From the NCBI GenBank assembly GCA_946626215.1, contig CAMOUD010000003.1:1-51628 (forward strand): a stretch of 51,628 nucleotides of DNA. Direction: 5' to 3'. This document shows, piece after piece, positions 15,910 through 24,299 of the stretch. The DNA is from an uncultured Lachnospiraceae bacterium (GTDB taxonomy: Bacteria; Bacillota; Clostridia; Lachnospirales; Lachnospiraceae). Below the pieces are notes generated by a model. The model was not told the DNA's origin, ran no database searches, and saw only the letters and a list, made by a program, of their open reading frames with translations. A program made the position numbers and the translations under genes. Every line of letters begins with the position of its first letter. Within the stretch, counting starts at the first letter, position 1.

Positions 15910-17928
15910 TTACTTGTCCCGGCTGTAGGAGGTCGTATCCTTCAGTCCCAGGGCCTGCAGTTCCTTTTTCTCAGCATCGGAAAGGGGCTGGGTCATATAG
16001 ATGTTCATGTAGGGAAGGACCTCGGTCAGGATGCTGCGGACGATGCCGGTGGCGAACTTGGCGTCCGCCTGCCTTTCTCCCTTTTCCACATTGGGCCGGT
16101 CCACCACCACATAGATGGCGATCTGGGGATCCTCCGCAGGAGCAAATCCCATGAAGGAGACGACATATTCGCCGTTGCCGCGGGGAAGGGTCTCCGCCGT
16201 GCCGGTCTTGCCGCCGATCCGGTAGCCGGCCGGCCTTGCCGTCTTACCGGTGCCGTTGTCTCCCTCCACGACCTGGATCAGGTACTCCCTGAGCTTCTTG
16301 CTGGTCTCCTCGGAAACGGTCTTTTTCAGGACCCTGGGCTCCGTGGTGGAGATCACGGCTCCGCCGGAGCTGGTGATCCTGGAGACTACATGGGGCTCAT
16401 AGTAAATGCCGCCGTTCACGACAGAGCTGAAGGCCGTGATCATCTGGATCATGGTGACCTCAAAGTTCTGGCCGAAGGAGTTGGTGGCCAGGTCCGCCTC
16501 GCCCATGGAGGCCGCGGAATAGAGGTATTCGCTGGTCCTGGCCTCGTCCGCCAGGTCGATGCCGGTCCTGAGGCCGAAGTTGAATACGTTCTGATACTTG
16601 GTGAACTCATCGTTCCCCAGCTGCTCCGCCATCTTCATGAGGGCCACGTTGCAGGACCTTTCCACCGCTTCGCCCACGGTCAGGGTCCCGTCGCCGTAGA
16701 CGTTGTGGCAGCGGATCCTGGATCCGCCCACGGTCAGGGAGCCTTCACAGAGGAAGGTGTCGTCCTCCTTGACCCTGCCGCTCTCCAGGCCGGCCGCGAC
16801 GGTGAAGGTCTTGGCAGTGGAGCCCGGCTCGTAATGGCTGGAAATGCAGTAGTTTCGCCAGAGGCTGTTGAAATAGCGGATCTGATCGTTGTCGGACAGG
16901 GCCTCGACATCCTTCTTTGTCAGATATTTGTCCGTGGCCTCGTCTTTGTCGGATAGGACCGGCATGCCGATCAGGGCTTCCTTGTCATAGGGATCGGACA
17001 GGTCAAAGCCCGGATAGGATCCCATGGCCAGGATCTCGCCGGTATGGACGTTCTGGATGATGCAGCCGATGTTGTTGGCCCCGTTCCCCTTGTGGTCCTT
17101 GTTCTTGTATTTCTCCCCGAACTTGTTCAGGTGCTTCATGACGATGTTCTGGATGTTGGAATCCACCGTCAGGGTCAGGTTGCTGCCGTTCTGGGCGTCT
17201 ATGGTGGTCTGCTCCAGGTTGAGGTTGTCATCCAGGTAGCCGTAGGTCCGTCCCTCGGTCCCGTTCAGGATATCGTTGTAATATTCCTCTATGCCGAAGG
17301 ATCCCACATTGGCTGTATTGGCAAAGCCGATCAGGTCCGCGAAGGCGGCGCCGGAAGGATAGGTCCGGATGTAGCCGGGCTCGAACCAGATGCCTACCAC
17401 ATTGCGGAAAACGGCGTTCTCGTCCTTCAGGCCCAGGCTGTTCTCCTGCTCGATGCCCTCTGCCAGCCACGCTTCATAGTCTTTCTTTTCCTGGTAGGCC
17501 ACGTTCTTTTTGGCGATGTAGTACTGGGAGGATTCATTCTCCTGAATGAATTTCCGAAGCTGTGCCTTGTTGAGGCCCAGGGTCTCAGCCGCGTCCAGGG
17601 AGGGCTCCAGGTACCGGTCCTCCGACAGGATCTGCTTGGCGTCTATGATCACGTTGTAGACCAGGGTCGAGTCCGCCAGAACGGTCCCCTTGCAGTCCAT
17701 GATCTTGCCCCTCCTGTAGGGGATGGTCCGGTTGGTATAGGACTGCTGGGACAGGACCTGCATGGTATATTCGGTCCCGTTGTCCCGGTTGATCAGGAAG
17801 ATCCGGACGGACAGGAACAGGAAGGCGGCTACGATCAGCCCGAACATGACCATGAGCTTGCGCTGCATGCTCAGGGTAAAGCGCCTGGTCCCCGGCCTGG
17901 TACTTCTCTTTCTTTTCTTTTTGCTCAT
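15910..17928 (-). CDS. ftsI: Class B penicillin-binding protein (septal transpeptidase)
   Basis: Cross-links septal peptidoglycan with FtsW. After a very basic N-terminus there is one membrane helix (about 27-46), a PBP dimerisation domain beginning near TIPYRRGKIMD, then the transpeptidase domain. That domain has SxxK as GSTAK (S370-K373), SxN as SCN (425-427), and the KTGT box in GGKTGTAET. At 672 aa it lacks the C-terminal PASTA repeats seen in SpoVD or PBP2x. It is the only PBP in the cluster, so it is the probable division enzyme; an annotation as spoVD-like cannot be excluded. Confidence 0.93.
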   Translation of the reverse strand: MSKKKRKRSTRPGTRRFTLSMQRKLMVMFGLIVAAFLFLSVRIFLINRDNGTEYTMQVLSQQSYTNRTIPYRRGKIMDCKGTVLADSTLVYNVIIDAKQILSEDRYLEPSLDAAETLGLNKAQLRKFIQENESSQYYIAKKNVAYQEKKDYEAWLAEGIEQENSLGLKDENAVFRNVVGIWFEPGYIRTYPSGAAFADLIGFANTANVGSFGIEEYYNDILNGTEGRTYGYLDDNLNLEQTTIDAQNGSNLTLTVDSNIQNIVMKHLNKFGEKYKNKDHKGNGANNIGCIIQNVHTGEILAMGSYPGFDLSDPYDKEALIGMPVLSDKDEATDKYLTKKDVEALSDNDQIRYFNSLWRNYCISSHYEPGSTAKTFTVAAGLESGRVKEDDTFLCEGSLTVGGSRIRCHNVYGDGTLTVGEAVERSCNVALMKMAEQLGNDEFTKYQNVFNFGLRTGIDLADEARTSEYLYSAASMGEADLATNSFGQNFEVTMIQMITAFSSVVNGGIYYEPHVVSRITSSGGAVISTTEPRVLKKTVSEETSKKLREYLIQVVEGDNGTGKTARPAGYRIGGKTGTAETLPRGNGEYVVSFMGFAPAEDPQIAIYVVVDRPNVEKGERQADAKFATGIVRSILTEVLPYMNIYMTQPLSDAEKKELQALGLKDTTSYSRDK

Positions 17929-17948
17929 TCTCTGCTTTCTCCGGTCTG

Positions 17949-18464
17949 TCAGGGTTCTACTTCCGAAACCTGATGCACATAGTCATTGGTGCTTCCGGAA
18001 TAGGTAACGATCTGGTCCTCATCGGCGTACTGCATGCCAAGCTCATTGATGGCGTATTCCCGGATGGCCTCCAGATCGATGCTGCCGTTGATCTCATTGT
18101 AGGTCTCGTCGTTGGCCGACCGGAGCTCCTCCAGTTCAGATTCCAGGGCAGAGATCCTGGTAGAGGTGGAGGTGATCTCCGCCTGCAGGTTCAGATAACC
18201 GATCAGAGCGGTAGCAATGACCGCCACAAAGATCAGGGCGATCAGCATATAGCCGGCGCCCATATGGCCGTCCCGGCTCCTGGCCTTCCTGGCCTGCTTC
18301 CTTTCCTCCACGTCCTTGGAGGAAAGAGGCGTGTTGGACTCTCTCCAGAACTGGACTGTCTGGTCAGGCCCCGCCGAACGCACGGACCTTGTCTTCCGGA
18401 TCTGACTGCGGCCACCGGCCGGGCGTCCCCCGGTCTTCTTTTTTCTGCTGCTGTTTCCGCTCAT
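17949..18464 (-). CDS. ftsL: FtsL-like cell division protein
   Basis: Small bitopic protein, 171 aa: a long basic cytoplasmic region ([20 protein letters not shown]), one membrane helix near 90-108 ([20 protein letters not shown]), then an extracellular coiled coil ([22 protein letters not shown]) and an acidic C-terminal tail. This architecture and its place between rsmH and the PBP gene identify it as FtsL; sequence conservation in this family is low. Its ATG overlaps the rsmH stop by four bases, so translation is coupled. The basic N-terminal part is longer than usual. Confidence 0.85.
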   Translation of the reverse strand: MSGNSSRKKKTGGRPAGGRSQIRKTRSVRSAGPDQTVQFWRESNTPLSSKDVEERKQARKARSRDGHMGAGYMLIALIFVAVIATALIGYLNLQAEITSTSTRISALESELEELRSANDETYNEINGSIDLEAIREYAINELGMQYADEDQIVTYSGSTNDYVHQVSEVEP

Positions 18465-19414
18465 TGCCCGCTCCCTTCGACTGCCTTTTCAAAGATCCGG
18501 AGCTTGGCGCTGGCAGACCGTTTGTTGCTCGAAAGCTCCTCCGGGGAAGGAAGTATGGCCTTGCGGGTCAGGACCCTTCCTTTGGGCCTGCGTCCGCAGG
18601 TACAGACCGGAAACTCCGGCGGGCAGATACAAGGGTTCTCGCATCTGCGGAAGGCGTTCTTGACGATCCTGTCCTCCAGGGAATGGAAGGTGATGACGCA
18701 GAACCTTCCGCCCGGTTCCAGCAGGTCTATGATGCCGTCGATGGAGTCCCGGAGGACGTCCAGCTCCCGGTTGCAGGCGATCCGGATCGCCTGGAAGGTC
18801 CTCTTGCAGGGATTGCCTCCCCGGACCTGCATCTTCTTCGGTATGGACGCCCGGACGATCTCGGCCAGCTGGCCGGTGGTCTCCAGGGGGGTCCTGAGCC
18901 TGGCCTTTTCAATATTGCCGGCTATGGCGGAGGCGAAGCGCTCCTCGCCGTAGTCCTTCAGGATCCTGGTCAGGTCCGCCCGGCTCCAGGTATTGACGAT
19001 CTCCCTGGCCGTCAGGGCGTTGTCCCTGTCCATCCGCATATCCAGAGGCGCGTCCGTATTATAGGAAAAGCCCCTTTCCGGATTGTCCAGCTGGTAGGAG
19101 GATACCCCCAGGTCCAGGAGCATCCCGTTGATGCCGGTGATGCCAAGATCCGCCAGGACCTCTCTCGTATGTTCATAATTGCTGTGGACCAGGGTGACTC
19201 TGTCCCCGAAGGGAGCCAGTCTCTCTCCTGCCGCCTTCAGGGCGTCCCTGTCCTGGTCGATGCCGATCAGCCGGCCTCCCTCAGTAAGGGCCGCCGCGAT
19301 ATGGCTGGAATGGCCGCCCCCGCCCAGGGTCCCGTCCACATAGATCCCGTCCGGGATGATCTTAAGGCCTTCGATGCATTCCTTAAGCAGGACCGGTTCA
19401 TGTCTGAATTCCAT
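18461..19414 (-). CDS. rsmH: 16S rRNA m4C1402 methyltransferase RsmH (MraW)
   Basis: SAM-dependent N4-methyltransferase for C1402 in the ribosomal decoding centre. The SAM-binding loop is [19 protein letters not shown] near the N-terminus, followed by [13 protein letters not shown] and [14 protein letters not shown]. The C-terminal part contains [10 protein letters not shown]. The length of 317 aa is typical. It is the second gene of the dcw operon, 26 bases after mraZ. Confidence 0.97.
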   Translation of the reverse strand: MEFRHEPVLLKECIEGLKIIPDGIYVDGTLGGGGHSSHIAAALTEGGRLIGIDQDRDALKAAGERLAPFGDRVTLVHSNYEHTREVLADLGITGINGMLLDLGVSSYQLDNPERGFSYNTDAPLDMRMDRDNALTAREIVNTWSRADLTRILKDYGEERFASAIAGNIEKARLRTPLETTGQLAEIVRASIPKKMQVRGGNPCKRTFQAIRIACNRELDVLRDSIDGIIDLLEPGGRFCVITFHSLEDRIVKNAFRRCENPCICPPEFPVCTCGRRPKGRVLTRKAILPSPEELSSNKRSASAKLRIFEKAVEGSGQ

Positions 19415-19440
19415 CCGTCTCTCCTTATGGAAGGAGGCGG

Positions 19441-19875
19441 TCAGAAAACCAGTCCCTCCTTCTGCATTCTGATTGCAATGGCGTTGAGCTCTTCGCCTGT
19501 AATCGTGCTGCTGTAATACTCTTCGCTGCTCCAGAGCTCGATGCGGCTGCCGACGCCTGCCAGCACCACTTCCTTCTGGATGCCGAAGCTCTCGCGAAGC
19601 TTCGCGGGGATCAGAATACGGCCCTGTTTGTCTACCTCAAGTTCAAAGGCTCCGCCCATCAGATAGCGGACGAGCCTGCGCTCTTCCGGATCGTTTACGG
19701 GCAAGGCTGAAAGCCTGGAACTGAAATCTTCCCAGGCTGCGGTGTCGTAAATGCACAGACAATGATCCAGGCTGCGCGTGATATAAACTTTTTCACCTAA
19801 CGCCTCCCGGAATCTGGAGGGGATGATCAGACGCCCCTTCGAATCGAGCGTATGATCGGATTCACCCAGATACAT
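19441..19875 (-). CDS. mraZ: Transcriptional regulator MraZ
   Basis: Ring-forming DNA-binding protein that binds its own promoter region and controls the dcw operon. At 144 aa it has the two family repeats, each with the DxxxR-type motif: [13 protein letters not shown] near the start and [13 protein letters not shown] in the second half. I chose the ATG at 19875 ([11 protein letters not shown]), which has GTGGAGG upstream and matches the universal MraZ start. The track start at 19929 would translate through the operator and promoter region. Confidence 0.96.
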   Translation of the reverse strand: MYLGESDHTLDSKGRLIIPSRFREALGEKVYITRSLDHCLCIYDTAAWEDFSSRLSALPVNDPEERRLVRYLMGGAFELEVDKQGRILIPAKLRESFGIQKEVVLAGVGSRIELWSSEEYYSSTITGEELNAIAIRMQKEGLVF

Positions 19876-19907
19876 GTCTGCGGCCTCCACTTGACTGCTA
19901 AAATAGT

Positions 19908-19936
19908 GCACTTTGCAACCACTTCGCAACCACTAT
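19908..19936 (-). promoter_or_regulatory. MraZ box, three direct repeats
   Basis: On the minus strand ATAGTGG-TTGC-GAAGTGG-TTGC-AAAGTGC gives three heptamers with exactly 4-base spacers (11-base period). They end 32 bases before the mraZ ATG and overlap the -10 element. Known MraZ sites are tandem GTGG/TGGG- or AAAGTG-type repeats at about one helical turn, so this is a likely autoregulatory operator. Confidence 0.8.
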
Positions 19937-19963
19937 CTTACGCCTGCGGGACCGTTTTTTCAA
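19935..19963 (-). promoter_or_regulatory. dcw operon (mraZ) promoter
   Basis: TTGAAA, 17 bases, TAAGAT on the minus strand is a near-consensus sigma-A promoter. Transcription would start inside the MraZ box, so MraZ binding should block initiation. Confidence 0.8.
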
Positions 19964-20114
19964 TACCCCTGTATAAAGTTGTCTGATAGATCGGCCTGTT
20001 TCCTTCCCGAACAGGCAAAAACTCTTCCTTCTTCCTCCACTTTGCTCCACCGGGGCGCTCCCGGCTTCCCTTTTCCTCCACCGGAGGAGGTCCTCTCCTC
20101 CCTTTTTCCTGTCC

Positions 20115-20969
20115 TCAGGCCGCCTTCTTCTTCCTCTTCGAAAGGATCAGGAGGTGGACCAGAGTGGAGCCCGCGAACAGGGAAAGGCCCAGGACCATGT
20201 TGACGGGGACATGGGTCCCCGGGATATAGAGCTGGTCCGTCCGGATCATCTCGATCATGGCCCTGCCCAGGCCGTAGCCCGCCAGGTAGATCAGAAAGAG
20301 CTGGCCGTCGAACTTCTTATGCTTCCTGAAAAGAAGGAGGAAGACCAGAAGGCAGGCGTTCCACATTCCTTCGTAAAGGAAGGTGGGATGGACCTGGATG
20401 CAGCCGTCGGTCATATGGACCGCCAGTTCTTCCGTGATGTCGGACTCCCGGACCATGGCCGCGGGAATCCGCATGGCAAAGAGACCCTCGGTATAGCCGC
20501 CGAAGACCTCCCGGTTGAAAAAGTTCCCCCACCGGCCGATGATCTGGCCCAGAGTCAGGCCCGGCACGCAGGCGTCCAGGACCCTGACAGACGGGATCTT
20601 TCTCCTCCTGCAGAAAACGATGACGGTCAGGACGCCGGCGATGACGCCGCCGTAGATGGCCAGCCCGCCTCCCCGGAGGTTGAAGACCTGAAGAAGGTCG
20701 TTCTTATACATGTCCCACATGAAGATCACGTAATAGATCCGGGCTCCCAGGATGGAAAAGACCATGAGCCAGATGGACAGGTCCCAGATCAGTTCCGGAT
20801 CCATGCCTGACCGCTTCGCCTGGTCTGCCGCCAGGGTCAGGCCGCAGAGCATGGCAACGGCAATCATGATTCCGTAGAGGGCGATGGAAAAGCCTCCGAT
20901 GGAAAAGGATTTGGGAACATTTTCCAGATAGATGCCCAGATTAGGGAACTCGATGTCCATGAGATTCAT
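20115..20969 (-). CDS. lgt: Prolipoprotein diacylglyceryl transferase Lgt
   Basis: Membrane enzyme that attaches diacylglycerol to the lipobox cysteine of prolipoproteins, the first step in lipoprotein maturation. Signature regions are RGGGLAIYGGVIAG and GQIIGRWGNFFNREVFGG, with about seven hydrophobic segments and a basic C-terminus (KRKKKAA). The length of 284 aa is normal. GGAGG lies upstream of the ATG. It stands alone between mraZ and ychF with its own promoter. A candidate substrate, the lipoprotein phosphoesterase, is encoded 5 kb away. Confidence 0.96.
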   Translation of the reverse strand: MNLMDIEFPNLGIYLENVPKSFSIGGFSIALYGIMIAVAMLCGLTLAADQAKRSGMDPELIWDLSIWLMVFSILGARIYYVIFMWDMYKNDLLQVFNLRGGGLAIYGGVIAGVLTVIVFCRRRKIPSVRVLDACVPGLTLGQIIGRWGNFFNREVFGGYTEGLFAMRIPAAMVRESDITEELAVHMTDGCIQVHPTFLYEGMWNACLLVFLLLFRKHKKFDGQLFLIYLAGYGLGRAMIEMIRTDQLYIPGTHVPVNMVLGLSLFAGSTLVHLLILSKRKKKAA

Positions 20970-21048
20970 AGTACCTTACCTCCGTCTCCGGCCCCGAAAG
21001 ACCGCTGTTTTCCGTCATTCCGGCGATACCCCGCAGGAATGCTACACT

Positions 21049-21057
21049 ATCATAGCA
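21049..21057 (-). promoter_or_regulatory. Extended -10 element of lgt
   Basis: TGCTATGAT on the minus strand, 80 bases upstream of the lgt ATG, is an extended -10 element. A TTTTGT at 16-base spacing is a poor -35. The element lies inside the small inverted repeat TGCTA...TAGCA. Confidence 0.45.
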
Positions 21058-21102
21058 CAGGAATTTTCAGACAAAACTAAAACTTTCCTAAAGGGCAGAG
21101 AA

Positions 21103-21129
21103 AAAGAGCTGTGAAACCCACAGCTCTTT
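21103..21129 (-). terminator. Terminator after ychF
   Basis: An 11-bp stem AAAGAGCTGTG with a 5-base loop and complement ends in TTTTTC on the minus strand, 25 bases past the ychF stop. Confidence 0.85.
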
Positions 21130-21154
21130 GTTCATTCTTGCCATGTCTGCAGGC

Positions 21155-22252
21155 TCAGACATTGAAGCGGAAAAGAATGACGTCTCCGTCTCTGACCACA
21201 TAGTCCTTGCCCTCGATGCCGACCAGGCCTTTTTCTCTGGCAGCGGCCAGGGACCCTTCCTCCAGAAGGACCTTGTAATTGACGACCTCTGCCTTGATGA
21301 AGCCCCGCTCGAAATCCGAGTGGATCTTGCCGGCCGCCTGGGGCGCCTTGGTCCCGATCTTAATGGTCCAGGCCCGGCACTCATCCTCGCCGGCTGTTAA
21401 AAAGCTCATCAGGCCCAGGGTCCTGTAGCTGGCCCGGATCAGCTTTTCCAGGCCGGATTCGGAAAGGCCCAGGTCTTCCAGGAACATGGCCTTCTCGTCC
21501 TCGTCCAGTTCGGAGATCTCCGCCTCGATCTTGGCGCAGATCACAAAGACCTCGCTCCCGTTCTCCGCCGCGTAGGCCCGGACCCTCTGCACGCCTTCGT
21601 TGCCGGCGGCGTCATCGGCCAGGTCGTCCTCGGTCACGTTGGCGGCGTAGATGACAGGTTTATCGGTCAGGAGGTTATACTCCTTCATATATTCCCTGTC
21701 TGTATCAGACAGGTCCTCCAGGGAGGAAGCCATATTCCCCTCCTCCAGGTGGGCCTTCAGCCGCTTCAGAAGATCCAGCTCCTTAGCGGCTCCCTTATCC
21801 ATCTTGGCGGTCCGGGTCACCTTGGAGATCCTTCTCTCCAGGACCTCCAGGTCCGCGAAGATCAGCTCCAGGTTGATGGTCTCGATATCCCGGAGGGGAT
21901 CGACGGACCCGTCCACATGGACCACGTTCTCATCCTCAAAGCAGCGGACCACATGGACAATGGCGTCCACTTCCCGGATGTTGGCCAGGAACTGGTTGCC
22001 CAGGCCCTCTCCTTTGGAGGCGCCCTTGACCAGGCCCGCGATGTCCACGAACTCGATGACGGCCGGGGTCACCTTCTTTGTATGATACATCTCTCCCAGG
22101 AGACGGATCCTCTCATCCGGAACGGGCACGATGCCCACGTTGGGATCAATGGTGCAGAAGGGATAGTTGGCCGCGTCCGCGCCGGCCTTGGTCAGGGAAT
22201 TGAAAAGGGTGCTCTTTCCTACATTGGGGAGTCCTACGATACCAAGCTTCAT
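21155..22252 (-). CDS. ychF: Redox-regulated ribosome-binding ATPase YchF
   Basis: Obg-family P-loop protein that hydrolyses ATP and binds ribosomes. G1 is [17 protein letters not shown] at the N-terminus, G3 [19 protein letters not shown] is visible, and the NKxD specificity motif is replaced by AANVTEDD, which is the hallmark of YchF and its ATP preference. The C-terminal TGS domain ends [12 protein letters not shown]. The length of 365 aa is exactly typical. It is monocistronic, with a strong promoter and terminator of its own. Confidence 0.97.
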   Translation of the reverse strand: MKLGIVGLPNVGKSTLFNSLTKAGADAANYPFCTIDPNVGIVPVPDERIRLLGEMYHTKKVTPAVIEFVDIAGLVKGASKGEGLGNQFLANIREVDAIVHVVRCFEDENVVHVDGSVDPLRDIETINLELIFADLEVLERRISKVTRTAKMDKGAAKELDLLKRLKAHLEEGNMASSLEDLSDTDREYMKEYNLLTDKPVIYAANVTEDDLADDAAGNEGVQRVRAYAAENGSEVFVICAKIEAEISELDEDEKAMFLEDLGLSESGLEKLIRASYRTLGLMSFLTAGEDECRAWTIKIGTKAPQAAGKIHSDFERGFIKAEVVNYKVLLEEGSLAAAREKGLVGIEGKDYVVRDGDVILFRFNV

Positions 22253-22361
22253 TTATGTGTTGTCTCCTTTATGATCCAGTGTTTATGCCGGCTTCAGCGA
22301 TTTCAGTTTTATCGTTTGTGTCCTTTCGTGCCCCTCTAAAAGGGGTCCGGCGCAATAGAGA

Positions 22362-22390
22362 ATTATACCATGCCGGCCCTTTCTTCTCAA
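22362..22390 (-). promoter_or_regulatory. ychF promoter
   Basis: TTGAGA, 17 bases, TATAAT on the minus strand gives a ~100-base leader. The leader contains a small CCCC(TTTTAGA)GGGG hairpin near the predicted start. Confidence 0.75.
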
Positions 22391-22648
22391 CTCGTTTGGG
22401 GAGAAATCGCCGGCGCTTTTGAGTGTTTTTGATATTTTTCTTTGATTCTCCTCTTTTATGGCGGGCATTCCCCGATATCGGCTCTTTGCTTCAAGAGAAT
22501 CTGAATCATTTTCTGAGAACGGTTCCCCGCCTGAAGATGCTCTAAGAAAAAACTCATGAAAATCCGTAAGCGCTGTATAATGCGGTCCTATGCGGAACCG
22601 GCCGTTTTCATCAATCTCTGTTCAGGCAGTTTCGAATTGTATACCGTG

Positions 22649-22662
22649 ATGATTCGAATCAT
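22649..22662. promoter_or_regulatory. 14-bp palindrome upstream of the cassette promoter
   Basis: ATGATTCGAATCAT is a perfect palindrome ending 17 bases before the -35 of the plus-strand cassette promoter. It is a candidate operator for the cassette's own HTH protein. The remaining gap back to the ychF promoter (22391-22648) shows nothing else I can name. Confidence 0.45.
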
Positions 22663-22679
22663 ATGACGAATGAAACGGT

Positions 22680-22709
22680 TTGACATAGTTCGCAATCAAG
22701 AATTATAAT
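22680..22709 (+). promoter_or_regulatory. Consensus promoter of the HTH-DUF3791-DUF3990 cassette
   Basis: TTGACA, 18 bases, TATAAT: both hexamers match the sigma-A consensus exactly. The HTH gene starts about 65 bases downstream. Such a strong promoter usually implies repression by a local regulator. Confidence 0.8.
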
Positions 22710-22776
22710 TGAATATATGCTTTATAGGCAGCTGATGACAACGGATATGTTTTTGTCGGAGAGAAGGACTTGCCAT

Positions 22777-23001
22777 ATGATTGGAGGATTCGTAAGCATC
22801 AGGGAGAAAGCGGAAGAATGGGGCGTAACTCCTCGAAGGGTGCAGGCAATGTGCGCTGCAGGAAGAATTGAGGGAGCCGGTAAAATCGGAAACATGTGGC
22901 TGATTCCTGTTCATGCAGAACGTCCGATCGATAAGCGTGTGACCACAGGCAAGTACAGAAACTGGAGAAAAAACAGTTTGATAACAGAGGTGGGAAAATG
23001 A
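22777..23001 (+). CDS. Small helix-turn-helix DNA-binding protein
   Basis: A 74-aa protein from the ATG at 22777 (MIGGFVSIREKAEEWG). A MerR/excisionase-like winged HTH is visible: IREKAEEWGVTPRRVQAMCA, then GRIEGAGKIGNMWLIP and a basic tail. Proteins of this type are typical small regulators in Clostridia. GGAGAGAAGG precedes the chosen start; the track start at 22717 lies too close to the promoter and has no ribosome site. Its stop overlaps the next ATG (ATGA). It is the probable autoregulator of the cassette. Base composition is clearly more AT-rich than the flanking core genes, as in the rest of the cassette. Confidence 0.8.
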   Translation: MIGGFVSIREKAEEWGVTPRRVQAMCAAGRIEGAGKIGNMWLIPVHAERPIDKRVTTGKYRNWRKNSLITEVGK

Positions 23002-23213
23002 ATCAGGAGTCTTTTTCATTTGTTATATATATGATTCATGCCTGCGCGAACAAATGGCAGAGGATGCCTTCGGAGGTTTATCGCCTATTGCAGAGTACAG
23101 GCTGCATTGACCGGTATCTTGTGCCGCATTATGATATTCTGCATACTCAGAGCACGGATTTTGTTATTGAGGATATAATGGAATATCTCAGAGTCAGAGG
23201 TGCGAGCATATGA
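22998..23213 (+). CDS. DUF3791 family protein (putative antitoxin)
   Basis: A 71-aa protein with the DUF3791 pattern: FVIYMIHACANKWQ, PSEVYRLLQSTGCID, then LHTQSTDFVIEDIMEYL. DUF3791 genes are repeatedly found directly upstream of DUF3990 genes, which suggests an antitoxin/toxin relation; that relation is inferred here, not shown. Both ends overlap the neighbours by four bases, so stoichiometric coupled translation is likely. Confidence 0.8.
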   Translation: MNQESFSFVIYMIHACANKWQRMPSEVYRLLQSTGCIDRYLVPHYDILHTQSTDFVIEDIMEYLRVRGASI

Positions 23214-23689
23214 TTGTCTATCATGGTTCTTTGGATATCATCACGCAGCCGGATGTCCTTCATTCGTTCAGACCACTGGACTTTGGAAGGGGATTTTATG
23301 TGACTACAGTCCTGGAGCAGGCACAGCGCTGGGCTAGGCGAAAAGCGGACCTGTTCAGAAAAGAAACCGCTGTTGTCAACAAATATGATATGTCGGAAAA
23401 TTACCGCGGTCTATCTGTAAAGACCTTTAACGATGATCTGATGGAATGGATCGATTTTGTCTGTGCCTGCCGTGACGGGAGTATGGCTTATAAAGAATAT
23501 GATCTGATCATCGGCAAGGTCGCCGACGATAAAGTGTTCCGGGTCGTCGATATGTACCACATGGGAATCTGGGATAAGAAACGGGCCCTGAAGGAAATCC
23601 GGGTCTATCAGACCTATGATCAGCTGGCTTTTATTTCACAGAAAGCGATCGACCAACTGCTTGTGTTCCAGTCTGCTAAGGAGGTGTGA
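23210..23689 (+). CDS. DUF3990 family protein (putative ADP-ribosyltransferase-like toxin)
   Basis: A 159-aa soluble protein. The N-terminus MIVYHGSLD, then DFGRGFYVTT about 20 residues later, and QLAFISQKAIDQL near the C-terminus, resemble the spaced H / Y / polar motifs of ADP-ribosyltransferase folds (as in DarT, RES or PARP-like toxins). The assignment to DUF3990 is by pattern; the enzymatic activity is inference. It is the largest gene of the cassette and overlaps DUF3791 by four bases. If it is a toxin, the targets could be protein, nucleic acid or NAD. Confidence 0.75.
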   Translation: MIVYHGSLDIITQPDVLHSFRPLDFGRGFYVTTVLEQAQRWARRKADLFRKETAVVNKYDMSENYRGLSVKTFNDDLMEWIDFVCACRDGSMAYKEYDLIIGKVADDKVFRVVDMYHMGIWDKKRALKEIRVYQTYDQLAFISQKAIDQLLVFQSAKEV

Positions 23690-23692
23690 TCC

Positions 23693-23932
23693 ATGAGTGA
23701 TGATAATCTGGAACGGATCTATCAGGAGAATCTGGAGGAGCGGATCATTTCCTGCCTTGCGCGCACAAAAGGAATATCTCTGGAGCTGGCTATGAAAATC
23801 TATTACAGCAGCAGGCTGGCTGATAAGATTCACCGCGGCGACTACGGAGTACAATATCTGGATCATAAAGTCCTGGTGGAGATTCTGTGTGAGACAGAGC
23901 CGGAATTGGTGAATTCCATCATAAACAGCTGA
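23693..23932 (+). CDS. Small protein downstream of DUF3990
   Basis: A 79-aa helical protein (ERIISCLARTKGISLELAMKIYYSS ... YGVQYLDHKVLVEIL). The order of elements (helix, S-x-E-x-A-x-x-IYY, a YGVQYLD segment, a terminal helix) parallels DUF3791, so it may be a diverged second copy. GGAGGTG lies 7 bases before the ATG, which sits 3 bases after the DUF3990 stop. A second neutralising partner is a reasonable guess. No catalytic motif is visible. Confidence 0.7.
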   Translation: MSDDNLERIYQENLEERIISCLARTKGISLELAMKIYYSSRLADKIHRGDYGVQYLDHKVLVEILCETEPELVNSIINS

Positions 23933-24100
23933 GACAGGATCCAGCTGTTCTGCAGGCGCTTCGGAGCAATCGATTCCGCGTCGGACATATCCCGGCTTTC
24001 TTCAGGCGCGCCAATTTGGCAGTAAGCAGTAAAAGATCGATATTTAAGATTCACAGGATCCTCTTTCCCGGAAAGCACGGTTCCATGTGATAGTATGACG

Positions 24101-24139
24101 GACCGGCCGGTTTCACAGGTATGTGAAATCCGGCCGGTC
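24101..24139 (+). terminator. Hairpin downstream of the cassette
   Basis: GACCGGCCGG-TTTCAC paired with GTGAAA-T-CCGGCCGGTC forms a 16-bp stem around a 6-base loop, followed only by TATTGTG, so the T-run is poor. The surrounding gap 23933-24299 holds no convincing gene. Confidence 0.55.
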
Positions 24140-24299
24140 TATTGTGCTGCCCTGCTTCTTATAAAGAAGGCTCCTTTATCACAGTTTCATCCCTTCCATT
24201 CGCCTCCCTCAAAAGACAAAAGGCCGGAGCAGTAAGTATTGACCGCACGGCGGACTGCGGCCGGACAGGGATCATCCAGGGGATGCAGGACCTGTTCTG

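Noticed and set aside
22696-23019. 107-aa minus-strand ORF opposite the HTH gene
   Set aside because: Antisense of the HTH gene and its promoter; the plus-strand gene has HTH motif, ribosome site and operon context.
23863-24078. 71-aa minus-strand ORF at the end of the cassette
   Set aside because: Overlaps the real 79-aa gene antisense and has no supporting signals.
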